Assembly: GCF_020687785.1 (NCBI RefSeq)
Contig: NZ_JAJEWI010000005.1
Coordinates: forward strand, 372,001 to 436,000
Length of the DNA stretch: 64,000 nucleotides
From: Sphingopyxis yananensis
Lineage (GTDB): Bacteria; Pseudomonadota; Alphaproteobacteria; Sphingomonadales; Sphingomonadaceae
Direction: 5' to 3'
Part shown: piece after piece, positions 35,371 through 44,199 of the stretch
Position numbering within the stretch: the first letter of the stretch is position 1
How the letters are laid out: every line of letters begins with the position of its first letter
Made by a program: the position numbers and the translations under genes
The notes under the pieces: model-generated
Told to the model about the DNA's origin: nothing
The model's database searches: none
The model's input: the letters and a program-made list of their open reading frames with translations, nothing else

Positions 35371-35967
35371 ATGAGTGAGGAAGCCGATGGCGCTGGGGCG
35401 GCGCTGGATGCCGGATTGCCGGTGAGTCTGGAGGATATGCGGGCTTGGTTGCGCTTGAGCGGGGAGGCGGAGGATTTGCTGTTGATCCGTTTGATCGCGG
35501 TGGCGGCGCAAATATGTGAAGCCTTTATTGGGCAATGGGTGATGGTGCGCGGTGCCGCGTGGCGCGGGGTGTTTGCGGAATATAGCCGCACGCTGGTGCT
35601 GCCTGGACGGCCTGTGGTGGCGGTGGACGGCGTGGCCTTGGTGGCGGATGGCGAAGCGGATTTGGATTTGCCGCCCCATGAATTTCACATTGTCACGGAT
35701 CGTGACGGCGGGGTGCAACTGCGCGTCGACGGGCGATATGGACGGCGCGCGGCGCGGGTTGATTATCGGGCGGGAATGGCGGCGGATCCGGCCGAGGTGC
35801 CGGAAGGGCTGCGGCACGGTATGATCCGTATGGTGCAGCATTTATATGAGACCCGCGATGTGCCGTCGCTGGGCGGGATGCCGCCAGCGTCGGTAGTGGC
35901 CTTGTGGCAGCCATGGCGGCGAATGACATTGGGGGCGGCGCCGAGATTTGCCGGAGCCCAGCGATGA
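35371..35967 (+). CDS. GTA g6, head-tail connector (adaptor)
   Basis: A 198-residue protein with the gp6-like connector fold: PVSLEDMRAWLRLSGEAEDLLLIRLIAVAAQICEAFIG, then GMAADPAEVPEGLRHGMIRMVQHLYETRD. It forms the adaptor ring under the portal. ATG 35371 is chosen over upstream in-frame ATG codons because MSEEADGAG begins after a purine-rich site. The stop overlaps g8 by ATGA, leaving no room for g7. Confidence 0.9.
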   Translation: MSEEADGAGAALDAGLPVSLEDMRAWLRLSGEAEDLLLIRLIAVAAQICEAFIGQWVMVRGAAWRGVFAEYSRTLVLPGRPVVAVDGVALVADGEADLDLPPHEFHIVTDRDGGVQLRVDGRYGRRAARVDYRAGMAADPAEVPEGLRHGMIRMVQHLYETRDVPSLGGMPPASVVALWQPWRRMTLGAAPRFAGAQR

Positions 35968-36359
35968 GCAGTGCAGAGCAGGCGGTGCGCCAGCATGTGG
36001 CCAATATATTGCGGGGGAATAGCGCGGTGATGGCGTTGGTGCATCAGGTGTATGATGCTTATGCGCCGCGAATGCATATGCCCTATGTTCGGATTGACGC
36101 GGCAGAGGGGCGTGCGTGGGGCACCAAGGAGCGCGAAGGTCGCGAGGTGGTGGTGACGCTATATTTGGTGGCGGCGCAGGGCCAAGCCACCGGCGGTGGC
36201 GCTGCGATGGAGGCGGCCTTGGCGGATATACGCGCCGAGGTGATGGGCTGGCAGATTGTTTCCAGCCACATCGTGCGGAGTCGGTGGAGCGAAAAGGCCG
36301 ATGGGCATTGGCAGCAGCAGTTGGCGCTGCGCTGTCGTTGTTTTCGGCGGGTCGCTTAG
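35964..36359 (+). CDS. GTA g8, tail terminator (DUF3168)
   Basis: A 131-residue protein of the DUF3168 tail-completion type: VRQHVANILRGNSAVMALVHQVYD, YVRIDAAEGRAWGTKEREGREVVVTLYLV, and a C-terminal beta part RSRWSEKADGHWQQQLALRCRCFR. It caps the tail tube at the head side. It overlaps g6 by ATGA. The next gene downstream is reversed, so g8 ends the first GTA transcription block. Confidence 0.88.
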   Translation: MSSAEQAVRQHVANILRGNSAVMALVHQVYDAYAPRMHMPYVRIDAAEGRAWGTKEREGREVVVTLYLVAAQGQATGGGAAMEAALADIRAEVMGWQIVSSHIVRSRWSEKADGHWQQQLALRCRCFRRVA

Positions 36360-36374
36360 GGGATTAGGAGCGCG

Positions 36375-36710
36375 TCAATCGCTGGGGAGCGAATTGGTGT
36401 CGCTGTAATCCTTATATTTCTCGGAAAAGCTTTGGTGATAGTCGGCGACTTGGGCGTCGGCATCTTGGGTGGCGGCGTCGAGCTTGTCGCCGCTGGCGCG
36501 GTCGGCAGCGATGACGGCAGCGCGGAAAGCCTCACGCGGTTTTTCGCATTTGCTGGCAAGGCCAGCAGCGAAATCATCAGGTGTGACCTTGGCTTGTAAC
36601 GATGTGCGCAATTCCTTGCGCAGACATTCCGTGAAAGCCGTGCGGCTGGTGTCGACGGCGGTGGTTGGTGCTTGAAGCAAAGCGACGAGCAAAACGGCGG
36701 TCGTAAGCAT
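36375..36710 (-). CDS. Reversed small secreted protein inside the GTA cluster, function unknown
   Basis: A 111-residue protein on the opposite strand between g8 and g9. ATG 36710 is preferred, because GGGGAG lies 8-13 bases before it; ATG 36725 is the alternative. The N-terminus MLTTAVLLVALLQAPTTAV is a signal peptide. The mature part is helical and charged, with two Cys (TECLRKEL and ASKCEKPRE) that could form a disulfide. No family is recognised. Its start is only 46 bases from the g9 start, so the gap must hold a divergent promoter. Confidence 0.78.
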   Translation of the reverse strand: MLTTAVLLVALLQAPTTAVDTSRTAFTECLRKELRTSLQAKVTPDDFAAGLASKCEKPREAFRAAVIAADRASGDKLDAATQDADAQVADYHQSFSEKYKDYSDTNSLPSD

Positions 36711-36756
36711 CCATATTCTCCCCATCTTTATTCATTTGAGGCGAGGAGCGTAGCGA

Positions 36757-37164
36757 ATGGCGGTGGAAAAAGGGAGCGCATTTCTGCTGAAAATCGGAAA
36801 TGGCGAAAATCCGATAGGCTATCAAACGGTTGCGGGTTTGCGCACGACGCAAATGTCCGTGAATGGGGAGGCGGTGAACGTCACCAACAAGGATAGCGGT
36901 GGTTGGCGCGAATTATTGTCGGGCGCGGGCGTGCGTTCGGTGTCGGTGAGCGCGGCGGGGATTTTTACCGGATCGGCGGCGGAGGTCAGGCTGCGGACCC
37001 ATGCGCTGGCTGGGACTTTGGATGATTTCCGGCTGACCTTTGAGGGTGGCGAGGTGCTGGAAGGGCGCTTCTTGATCACCCGATTGGATTATGCTGGCGA
37101 TTATAATGGTGAGCGCAATTACACGCTGAATTTGGAATCAAGCGGCGTGGTGGTGAGCCTGTGA
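36757..37164 (+). CDS. GTA g9, major tail (tube) protein
   Basis: A 135-residue tail tube subunit: KGSAFLLKIGNGENPIGYQTVAGLRTTQMSVNGEAVNVTNKDSGGWRELL, then SAAGIFTGSAAEVRLR and the closing LDYAGDYNGERNYTLNLESSG. It stacks in hexamers around the tape measure to form the non-contractile tail. The stop overlaps the g10 GTG start. It heads the tail block after the reversed gene. Confidence 0.93.
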   Translation: MAVEKGSAFLLKIGNGENPIGYQTVAGLRTTQMSVNGEAVNVTNKDSGGWRELLSGAGVRSVSVSAAGIFTGSAAEVRLRTHALAGTLDDFRLTFEGGEVLEGRFLITRLDYAGDYNGERNYTLNLESSGVVVSL

Positions 37165-37502
37165 GCGGGGCCCCCGAAAGCAGGACACCGCAGAGCGCTG
37201 CCAATGGGATGCGCGGTGAGGCGGCGTTGGTGCTGGGCGAGCGGGCCTTTGTGGTGCGGCCCAGTTTCGCGGCCTTGGTGGCGGCGGAAGCGGATGTTGG
37301 GCCATTATTTGCGTTGGTCGACCGCGCGGCGGATGGTGCCTTGGGATTGAGCGAGATGCTGGCCTTGATTTGGCATTGCGTGGACGAGCGGCCCGCCGAG
37401 CTGACCCGTGAAATGCTAGGGCAGATGATGCTGGATGCGGGGCTGGGGCAGATGATGCCGGTGATGCGCCAGATTTTCGGACAAATTTTGCAAGGGCGGT
37501 GA
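37161..37502 (+). CDS. GTA g10-like tail assembly protein
   Basis: A 113-residue protein with GEAALVLGERAFVVRPSFAALVAAEADVGPLFALVDRAADG and LIWHCVDERP, the pattern of GTA gp10, a tail assembly chaperone-like family. GTG 37161 overlaps the g9 stop as GTGA. Like phage tail chaperones, it lies between tube and tape measure genes and should help load the tube around the tape. Confidence 0.85.
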   Translation: MSGAPESRTPQSAANGMRGEAALVLGERAFVVRPSFAALVAAEADVGPLFALVDRAADGALGLSEMLALIWHCVDERPAELTREMLGQMMLDAGLGQMMPVMRQIFGQILQGR

Positions 37503-37506
37503 CGTC

Positions 37507-37746
37507 ATGACGACCGGTGGCAGGACGGAGTCGGAAACGGGTCGTTTTGGGCCAGCGGCGCGGAAATTGCTGGGGGTGATGGCGCGTCTGTGTGGGTGGC
37601 GGCCCGATGAGTTTTGGCGCGCGACGCCTGAGGATACGGCGGCGGTTCTGGCGGGTTGGATGGAGCCTATGGGCCGCATTGAGGCGGGCGGCGGATGCGA
37701 TGCTGGGCAATTGGCGGCGATGATGGAGAGGTTTCCCGATGGATGA
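37507..37746 (+). CDS. GTA g10.1-like tail assembly chaperone
   Basis: A 79-residue protein: GPAARKLLGVMARLCGWRPDEFWRATPEDTAAVLAGWM. This is the Rcc01693-type small protein located between g10 and g11 in R. capsulatus. It is four bases after g10 and overlaps g11 by 8 bases. The second partner of a G/GT-like chaperone pair is a reasonable inference. Confidence 0.8.
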   Translation: MTTGGRTESETGRFGPAARKLLGVMARLCGWRPDEFWRATPEDTAAVLAGWMEPMGRIEAGGGCDAGQLAAMMERFPDG

Positions 37747-38269
37747 TCTGGACGACATTTGGACCGGTTTTCGCAGCCAAACGGGTGCGATCCGGCAGGA
37801 GATGAGCGCGCTCCGCGCCATTGAGCGGGCCTTGGTGCGGGCCATTTCGCAAGGGAAGATGGGTTTTGAAGATTTGAAACGGGTGGCGCTGAGCGTGATG
37901 GCCGAAATTGCCCGTAGCGCGATACAGGCGGGTATTGGGGCGATATTGGGCGGCGGGAAATCTGGTGGCGGCAATAATGGCTTGGTGAGTTTGGCGCAGG
38001 CGGCGGTGATGAGCTTGGCGGGCAGCCCAGGCCGAGCGACGGGCGGGCCAGTGAGCGGTGGGCGGGCCTATCTGGTGGGAGAGCGCGGGCCGGAATATTT
38101 TGTGCCGACCAGTAGCGGCCGGATTGAGCCGATAGGCGGCGGGGCGCGGCCTGTGGCGATCACCATCAATCTGCATGGGGCGGGTGGGCAAGACCCGCAG
38201 CGGATGATGCAAAGCGGCCGCCAGATTGCGCGGGCGGTGCGGCGCGCGATGATGCAGGGAGAGGATTGA
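37739..38269 (+). CDS. GTA g11, tail tape measure protein
   Basis: A 176-residue protein. A helical N-terminal half (RSQTGAIRQEMSALRAIERALVRAISQGKMGFEDLKRVALSVMAEIARSAIQAGIG) is followed by a Gly-rich stretch and the typical tape-measure C-terminus GGPVSGGRAYLVGERGPEYFVPTSSG. It is shorter than R. capsulatus g11 as I recall it (about 220 residues), so a short tail is expected. It overlaps g10.1 by 8 bases and g12 by 1. Confidence 0.88.
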   Translation: MDDLDDIWTGFRSQTGAIRQEMSALRAIERALVRAISQGKMGFEDLKRVALSVMAEIARSAIQAGIGAILGGGKSGGGNNGLVSLAQAAVMSLAGSPGRATGGPVSGGRAYLVGERGPEYFVPTSSGRIEPIGGGARPVAITINLHGAGGQDPQRMMQSGRQIARAVRRAMMQGED

Positions 38270-40593
38270 TGGGGTGGGCGCTGGCGAAACAGGAAAGCCA
38301 CCAGCATCAAGGATGGATGCACCGATTTGACCCGCGATATTGGACCGTCGATTTTCCACGGCCGGTGACGGCGTCGATTGTCACGCAAGGGGCGCATAGC
38401 CTGCGTGTGGACGGGGTGATTTATGATCATAGCAATTTGATCGGCTTGATTTGGGAGAGCGAAGATCGCTGGGACCACCCGTTGCTGTCCTATGAAACCA
38501 AGCGGGATTACCGCAATTTGCGTGTGCGTTTTCGCTGGCGGTCGGGGGGCTTTGCGCCGCTGAATGCGGTATATGGGCCGACGTTAACGATCAGCGGGCG
38601 GGACCAAGCTGGGCAGCCGCGCAGTTGGTATGTGCGCTTGTGGAATTATGCCGTGGGCAGCGGCAGCGACGCGGTGGTGACGCTGGATTTTAACGCGCTG
38701 GCGGGCGGGTTTATGTTGCCGAGTGAGGCCGACCCTGTGTGGGCGGGGGATATTGACCGCATGTTCATTTCACTGGTCGCCCCAAGCTATGATGGGTCGG
38801 CAGGATTGTTGGAGGCGCCGCTGGAAGGCTGGGCCGAGATGAGCGAGTTGGAATGCACGGGGTCGGGTGCGGTGTTGCGGGTGGGCGATGTGATGTTGCC
38901 CGAGCATCAGGCAGGCATGTCCAACGGATATGATGATGTTTATCATATGACGCCAGAGCGCGTGCTGCGCCAGATATGGGCCTTGGGATATCGCGGCGAT
39001 GTGATTCATTATGTGGGGATGAGCCACTATATGCGCTTATTCCCCAGTGATGGGGCCTTGTTGGCGGGCGCGAGCGGGACTGTGCTGAACACCCCTTGTA
39101 GGGCATGGCACCGCGACCTAGCGGGGCGGTGTCAGGCGATGGGATTGGGGCTGATTTGGTCGCTGTCCTATGAATTGTTGAACGCTTATTGCCCCGAAGA
39201 TTGGAAGCAGCGGGCGCATGATGGCAGTGCGGCGCTGACGGGGTGGGACCCGCCGTCGACCTTATTATCCCCCGCCCATGATGACGCGATGGCGTGGTTG
39301 CAGCAGGCCGCGCGGGAATTTGTCGCGCTGGGCGTGGAAGCGGGGATGCCGCTGAAATTTCAAGTGGGCGAGCCTTGGTGGTGGATTGCCGCTGGCGGGC
39401 GGATTTGCGGATATGATGCGGCGACCAGCGCGATGTTGGGCGCGGCGCAGACCGAGATTGCGGATGTGCGTGTGCCGTTGAATGCGGCGCAGACGGCGAT
39501 GCTGGATGCTTTGGGTGCGATATTGGCGGCGTCGACCGCTGATTTGGTGGAGGCAGCGCGGGATGCGGCGGGGTCGGCGGGTTTGACCAGCCTGTTGCTG
39601 GTGTTTTTGCCGACGGTTTTGGACCCGCTGACGCCGGAGGTGCGGCGGGCGAATGTGCCGCTGGGGTGGGCGTCGCCCGCCTTCGACATCTTGCAGTTGG
39701 AAGATTATGATTGGGTGACCGCGGGCCGCGGGGCTGAAACCGCGGGAGCGCGCGCAGCGGTGGTGGCGCGGCTGGGCTATCCGGTGGCGGAGCAGCATTA
39801 TTTGTCGGGATTTGTGCTGAATGCCGCCGACAAAGCGCAGTGGGCGATGATCGCCAAAGCCGAAGCGGATGCGCGGGCGGCAGGTGTGGCGCGGACATTT
39901 TATTGGGCGTTGCCGCAAATATTGCGGGACGGATTTATCGTCTTTAATGGGGAGGATGAGGTGCAGGCCTTTGATGCAGTGGATTTTCCCTTGGCCATTG
40001 GGCGCGAGGCCATGGTGGTGACGGAGTTTTCGACCCAGATTGTGGATGCGCCGTCGGGGCATGAGCAGCGGTCCAGCGAATGGGCCGATGCGCGCATGCG
40101 ATATGATGCTGGGCCGGGGATTAGGTCGGAGGATGATGTGCGTTTGTTGACCGATTTTTTTCGGGCGCGGCGCGGCGCGGCGCGGGCGTTTCGTTTTCGT
40201 GATCCATTGGACCATAGTTCGGCGGCGGATGGCGGCACGCCTAGTGCAGCCGACCAATGGATTGGCACGGGCGATGGAGCGCGGCTGAGATTTCCGTTGG
40301 TGAAACGATATGGCAGCGGGGCGGCCGTGCAGACACGGTCCATAGCTTTGCCGGTCGCGGGGAGCGTGCGCGTGTCGGTGAACGGGGCAGAGCAGAGCCA
40401 ATTTACGCTGGATAGCGAGGGGGCGGTGACGCTGGGTTCTGCGCCCGCCATGGGGGCGGTGGTGCGCGCGGGATATTTATTTGATGTGCCAGTGCGATTT
40501 GCAGACGACCGACTGGAGGTCAGCCATGCGACCCATCGGGCGGGGGAATTGGCGTCGGTGCCGCTGATGGAGGTGCGTGCGCCATGGGGCTGA
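38269..40593 (+). CDS. GTA g12-like distal tail protein (DUF2460) with large N-terminal TIM-barrel-like domain
   Basis: A 774-residue protein. The C-terminal ~205 residues are the DUF2460/TIGR02217 distal-tail domain (REAMVVTEFSTQIVDAPSGHEQRSS, DDVRLLTDFFRARRGAARAFRFRDP). The first ~560 residues are extra. After a beta-rich part (residues ~30-210) comes a region with TIM-barrel character: YRGDVIHYVGMSHY, GLIWSLSYELLN, MPLKFQVGEPWWW, FDILQLEDYDWV and ARTFYWALPQ. R. capsulatus g12 has only the C-terminal part. The extra domain may form a sheath or bind a cell surface. ATG 38269 is used. Confidence 0.82.
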   Translation: MGWALAKQESHQHQGWMHRFDPRYWTVDFPRPVTASIVTQGAHSLRVDGVIYDHSNLIGLIWESEDRWDHPLLSYETKRDYRNLRVRFRWRSGGFAPLNAVYGPTLTISGRDQAGQPRSWYVRLWNYAVGSGSDAVVTLDFNALAGGFMLPSEADPVWAGDIDRMFISLVAPSYDGSAGLLEAPLEGWAEMSELECTGSGAVLRVGDVMLPEHQAGMSNGYDDVYHMTPERVLRQIWALGYRGDVIHYVGMSHYMRLFPSDGALLAGASGTVLNTPCRAWHRDLAGRCQAMGLGLIWSLSYELLNAYCPEDWKQRAHDGSAALTGWDPPSTLLSPAHDDAMAWLQQAAREFVALGVEAGMPLKFQVGEPWWWIAAGGRICGYDAATSAMLGAAQTEIADVRVPLNAAQTAMLDALGAILAASTADLVEAARDAAGSAGLTSLLLVFLPTVLDPLTPEVRRANVPLGWASPAFDILQLEDYDWVTAGRGAETAGARAAVVARLGYPVAEQHYLSGFVLNAADKAQWAMIAKAEADARAAGVARTFYWALPQILRDGFIVFNGEDEVQAFDAVDFPLAIGREAMVVTEFSTQIVDAPSGHEQRSSEWADARMRYDAGPGIRSEDDVRLLTDFFRARRGAARAFRFRDPLDHSSAADGGTPSAADQWIGTGDGARLRFPLVKRYGSGAAVQTRSIALPVAGSVRVSVNGAEQSQFTLDSEGAVTLGSAPAMGAVVRAGYLFDVPVRFADDRLEVSHATHRAGELASVPLMEVRAPWG

Positions 40594-41414
40594 GCAGTGC
40601 GCCGCCTTGGTTGCGGGAGGATTTGGTCACCATGGCCTGGTGTTGGCGTTTGTCGCGCCGCGATGGGGTGGTGATTGGGCTGACGTCGCATGACCAAGAT
40701 TTGCTGTGGGGTGGGCTGAATTACCGCGCGGCACCAGGGATGCGGCCTTCGGCGTTGGAGAGCCATGACCATTTGGATGCGGCGACGATGGACTTGGAAG
40801 GGGCCATTGCTAGCGACGCCATTATGGAGCGGGACTTGGACGCGGGGCGCTGGGATGGTGCGCGGATGCAATTGTTCGTGACGGATTGGACCGACGCGGA
40901 GGCTGCGCCGATTTTGATGGCCGAGGGGATATTGGGCGGCATTGAGCGGCGAGGCAGCCGATTTGCGGCGGAATTACAAGGGGTGATGCGGCATTTGGAT
41001 GGGCCGGTTTGCCCTGCGACATCGCCGTCTTGCCGTGCAGTGCTGGGGGATCGAGCATGCCGTGTGAATTTGGCCCCGCGTACTCATTATCGTAAAATCA
41101 TCGCCGCGACCGATCAGATGGTGACGCTGGATGTCGGGATAACGGCAGGGCGGATGCTCTATGGCGAATGTTTGTGGCTGGACGGGGCCAATTGCGGTGT
41201 GAGCAGTCCGGTCGCGCAGCATAGCAGTGCCGCCGTGCTGCATTTGTCGCTGGTGCCGCCGCTGGGGTTGGAACTGCCTGCGCGGGTGCGGTTGATTGAG
41301 GGGTGTGACAAGCAATTGTCCTCATGCCGTACGACCTTTGGCAATGCGGTGAACTTTCGTGGTGAGGCGCATTTGCCCGGCAACGATTTGCTGACCCGTT
41401 ATCCCGGTGGATGA
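40584..41414 (+). CDS. GTA g13, tail hub protein (DUF2163) with cysteine cluster
   Basis: A 276-residue protein: MAWCWRLSRRDGVVIGLTSHDQDL, then GIERRGSRFAAELQGVMRHLDGP. The Cys residues 143, 150, 159, 241 and 248 (CPATSPSCRAVLGDRAC and GCDKQLSSC) are spaced as in tail hub proteins that hold an iron-sulfur cluster. The C-terminal FGNAVNFRGEAHLPGNDLL is the DUF2163 ending. It overlaps g12 by 10 bases and g14 by 8. Confidence 0.92.
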   Translation: MGLSSAPPWLREDLVTMAWCWRLSRRDGVVIGLTSHDQDLLWGGLNYRAAPGMRPSALESHDHLDAATMDLEGAIASDAIMERDLDAGRWDGARMQLFVTDWTDAEAAPILMAEGILGGIERRGSRFAAELQGVMRHLDGPVCPATSPSCRAVLGDRACRVNLAPRTHYRKIIAATDQMVTLDVGITAGRMLYGECLWLDGANCGVSSPVAQHSSAAVLHLSLVPPLGLELPARVRLIEGCDKQLSSCRTTFGNAVNFRGEAHLPGNDLLTRYPGG

Positions 41415-41862
41415 TGGGTGCGAGATCGGCTGGGCGGTGCACGGAGAACAGGCCTTTGCGGCGGCGCGGGCGATGTTGGGCGTGCGCTTTCGTCCGCAGG
41501 GCCGTGATGCGGCGCGGGGGCTGGATTGTGTGGGGCTGATTTGGGCGGCTTATGCGGCGGCGCAGATACCGTTGCGTGCGCCGATTGGTTATCCGCTGCG
41601 GGGGTGGCGGGGGCTGAGAATTGCGGCGGCGCTGGAGCAGTCAGGCTTGGTGTGGGTGGGCGAGATCGGCCAGACCGACAGGCGTATTGGCGATGTGCTG
41701 TTGTGCGGCCTTGGGGCGGGGCAATGCCATTTGGGTTTGGGCGGGATGGCAAGCGTCATTCACGCCCATGCTGGATTGGGGCGCGTGGTAGAGGCGCCTT
41801 GGGACGCCGATTGGGCCGAGGCGGCGGTATGGCGGGTGCCGGACGGCGCGCTGACAGAATAG
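41407..41862 (+). CDS. GTA g14, tail NlpC/P60 peptidase
   Basis: A 151-residue cell-wall peptidase: MLGVRFRPQGRDAARGLDCVGLIW, with the catalytic Cys41, and GDVLLCGLGAGQCHLGLGG with the likely catalytic His108. It sits in the tail tip and cuts peptidoglycan peptides of the recipient during DNA entry. The start is GTG 41407, inside the g13 end. A 96-base gap with a new ribosome site follows before g15. Confidence 0.92.
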   Translation: MDDGCEIGWAVHGEQAFAAARAMLGVRFRPQGRDAARGLDCVGLIWAAYAAAQIPLRAPIGYPLRGWRGLRIAAALEQSGLVWVGEIGQTDRRIGDVLLCGLGAGQCHLGLGGMASVIHAHAGLGRVVEAPWDADWAEAAVWRVPDGALTE

Positions 41863-41958
41863 CGCAGGTAAAGCTGAGCGCGGCGTCTGGGGCGGGCGCG
41901 GGGCCCGAGGCGCGCAAAACGCCATGATGACAATATTCTATAGGTAAAGGGGTGGAAC

Positions 41959-44151
41959 ATGGCGACATTGGTTCTGACCGTGGTGGGCGGCGTGGTTGGC
42001 GGACCCGTGGGGGCCGCGATTGGCGCCGTGATTGGCCAGCAAGTGGATGCCATCATTTTCCGGCCCAAGGGCCGTGAGGGACCAAGATTGGCGGACCTGA
42101 AGGTGCAGATGTCCACCTATGGCCAGCAAATTCCGCGACTATATGGGACGATGCGGGTGGCTGGAAGCGTCATTTGGGCGACCGATTTGATCGAGCATCG
42201 AAACCGCAGCGGGGGCGGCAAGAATCGGCCGTCTGTTACAACCTATAGCTACTCCACATCATTGGCGGTGGCTTTGTCGTCGCGGCGGATACGGGCGGTG
42301 AAGCGCATTTGGGCGGACGGCAATTTGCTGCGCACCAGCGATGGCCGTTTTCGGGAGCGCTGCGTGTTTCGCAGCTATTTGGGTAGCGAAGACCAAATGC
42401 CTGATCCGCTGATTGCCTCGGCAGTGGGGGCGGGGGCGGCGAGCGGCTTTCGCGGCATGGCCTATGTGGTGTTTGAAGGGCTGGAATTGGGGGCCTTTGG
42501 CAATCGTATTCCGTCGCTGACATTTGAGGTGGAAGCCGATGCCAGCGCCGTGGACAGCGGGGTGATTGGCAATGATTTGTTGAACGAAGCTGGGCGTTGT
42601 GTCGGGCAATGGCCGATTCAAGGATATGCGGCGATGGGCGGGCGTGTGCGCGACGCTTTGGCGCCGTTGATGGAGATTGACCGGATTTCTTTGATTAGTG
42701 GGAATGGGGATTGGCGTTTGGCACCGCCCCATTTGTCGGGCGCGGCGGCGGAGATGGGGCAATTTGAGCGTCATGGGCGGCGTGCCGAGCCTGCGGATGT
42801 TGCGGAGCGTGTGCGGCGACCCTTGTCGGCTTTGCCAGCGACGATCCGCGTACGCCATTATGAGCCGGAGCGGGATTATCAGACCGGGCAGCAAATGAGC
42901 GCCGTGGCAGGTGGCGGCTATAGCGAGCAAATGATTGATGTGCCCGCCGTGCTTCCGGCCAGTTCGGCGCGAGCCTTGGCGGCTTGGTTGGCGGCGGCGG
43001 TGAGTGATGGGCGCGAATTGGTGCAGTGGCAGGGCGACTTGGCGGCGCTGGCGCTGGGCGTGGGGATGCTGATTCGCTTGCAGGACGGGAGCCAATGGCG
43101 GGTTTCGGGGCGCGTCTTTCGTGAAGATACGGTGACGTTGGAATTGGCGCGGCATCAGCGGGTGCCGCCGCCCTTTTATGGAGCCGACGGCGGAGCGGCG
43201 ATACCCGCGCCGGAATGGCCAGCGGCGCAAGGCATGGTTCGATTGTTTGACATGCCCAATATAGATGGCGTCACCCGCAACACGCCGCATATCATTATGG
43301 CGGCGGCTGGTAGTGAAGCTGGGTGGCGAGGGGTGGATTGCTGGTTTGTGGCGTCCGTTGACGCGCCGCCCGTCATGTTGGGGACGCTGCGCGGGGCGGC
43401 GGCTATGGGCGCGCTGGTTGAGGCAGGGGCGGTGGGTACGCCGCATTTGATCGACGATATTACCAGCTTGCGTGTGCAATTGGCGCATGAAGGAATGAGC
43501 CTGACATCGGTGGATGACGTCCAATTATTGGCTGGGGCCAATAGGGCGATGCTGGGTGATGAATTGATTCAATTTGGGTCGGCAGTGCTGGAAAATGCGC
43601 CGGAAAGCGAAGGGCGGATTTGGCGTTTGTCCCATTTGCTGCGGGCGCGGGGCGGACAAATAGTGACACAGGCGCATGATGTGGGGACGCCCTTCTTATT
43701 ATTAGACGAAGATGGAGTGATGTCGTTGCCAGATAGTCTGGCGCAATTGGCAAGCGGCGGTGGCTCGGTCGTGGAATGGGCGGAGCGAAATGACAATGAC
43801 ATGACTCGTGTTGCTGTGCCCAGCAGCATGGTGGCGGTGCGGCCTTTGTCGCCTGTGCATGGACAGGTGCGAGTCGCAAGCGATGGCCACTTGCAATTGA
43901 AATGGGTGCGGCGGAGTCGCGTAAACTTGGGGTGGCGCGACGAGGTGGATGTACCGCTGGGCGAATCGATGGAGCGGTGGCGGATTCAGGTGATTCCAAC
44001 GGTCGCAGAACTGGGCCCTTGGGAAAGCGACAAGGCGGAATGGGTCATATCAGCGGAAGATCGAGCGAGGATGGCGATCGGGTCAGTCGCCGAAATTCAC
44101 CAAATTGGCGATTTTGCCATGTCGCCTCCGCTGGTTATTCCATTGCCATAA
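41959..44151 (+). CDS. GTA g15, host-specificity / tail tip (megatron-like) protein, short form
   Basis: A 730-residue protein. It starts with a hydrophobic Gly-rich segment (MATLVLTVVGGVVGGPVGAAIG), then LADLKVQMSTYGQQIPRLYGTMRVAGSVIWATDLIE, the usual N-terminus of tail tip proteins. The middle carries the Phage-tail_3-like part (AAVSDGRELVQWQGDLAALALGVGMLIRLQ) and the C-terminus has fibronectin-like beta segments. R. capsulatus g15 is about 1300 residues and carries a TIM-barrel domain not seen here. It should form the distal tip that contacts recipients. Confidence 0.9.
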   Translation: MATLVLTVVGGVVGGPVGAAIGAVIGQQVDAIIFRPKGREGPRLADLKVQMSTYGQQIPRLYGTMRVAGSVIWATDLIEHRNRSGGGKNRPSVTTYSYSTSLAVALSSRRIRAVKRIWADGNLLRTSDGRFRERCVFRSYLGSEDQMPDPLIASAVGAGAASGFRGMAYVVFEGLELGAFGNRIPSLTFEVEADASAVDSGVIGNDLLNEAGRCVGQWPIQGYAAMGGRVRDALAPLMEIDRISLISGNGDWRLAPPHLSGAAAEMGQFERHGRRAEPADVAERVRRPLSALPATIRVRHYEPERDYQTGQQMSAVAGGGYSEQMIDVPAVLPASSARALAAWLAAAVSDGRELVQWQGDLAALALGVGMLIRLQDGSQWRVSGRVFREDTVTLELARHQRVPPPFYGADGGAAIPAPEWPAAQGMVRLFDMPNIDGVTRNTPHIIMAAAGSEAGWRGVDCWFVASVDAPPVMLGTLRGAAAMGALVEAGAVGTPHLIDDITSLRVQLAHEGMSLTSVDDVQLLAGANRAMLGDELIQFGSAVLENAPESEGRIWRLSHLLRARGGQIVTQAHDVGTPFLLLDEDGVMSLPDSLAQLASGGGSVVEWAERNDNDMTRVAVPSSMVAVRPLSPVHGQVRVASDGHLQLKWVRRSRVNLGWRDEVDVPLGESMERWRIQVIPTVAELGPWESDKAEWVISAEDRARMAIGSVAEIHQIGDFAMSPPLVIPLP

Positions 44152-44199
44152 AATAGGCAAAACAAATGGTGCAGCAGGACCGAAAGGAGAGGCGAAATC

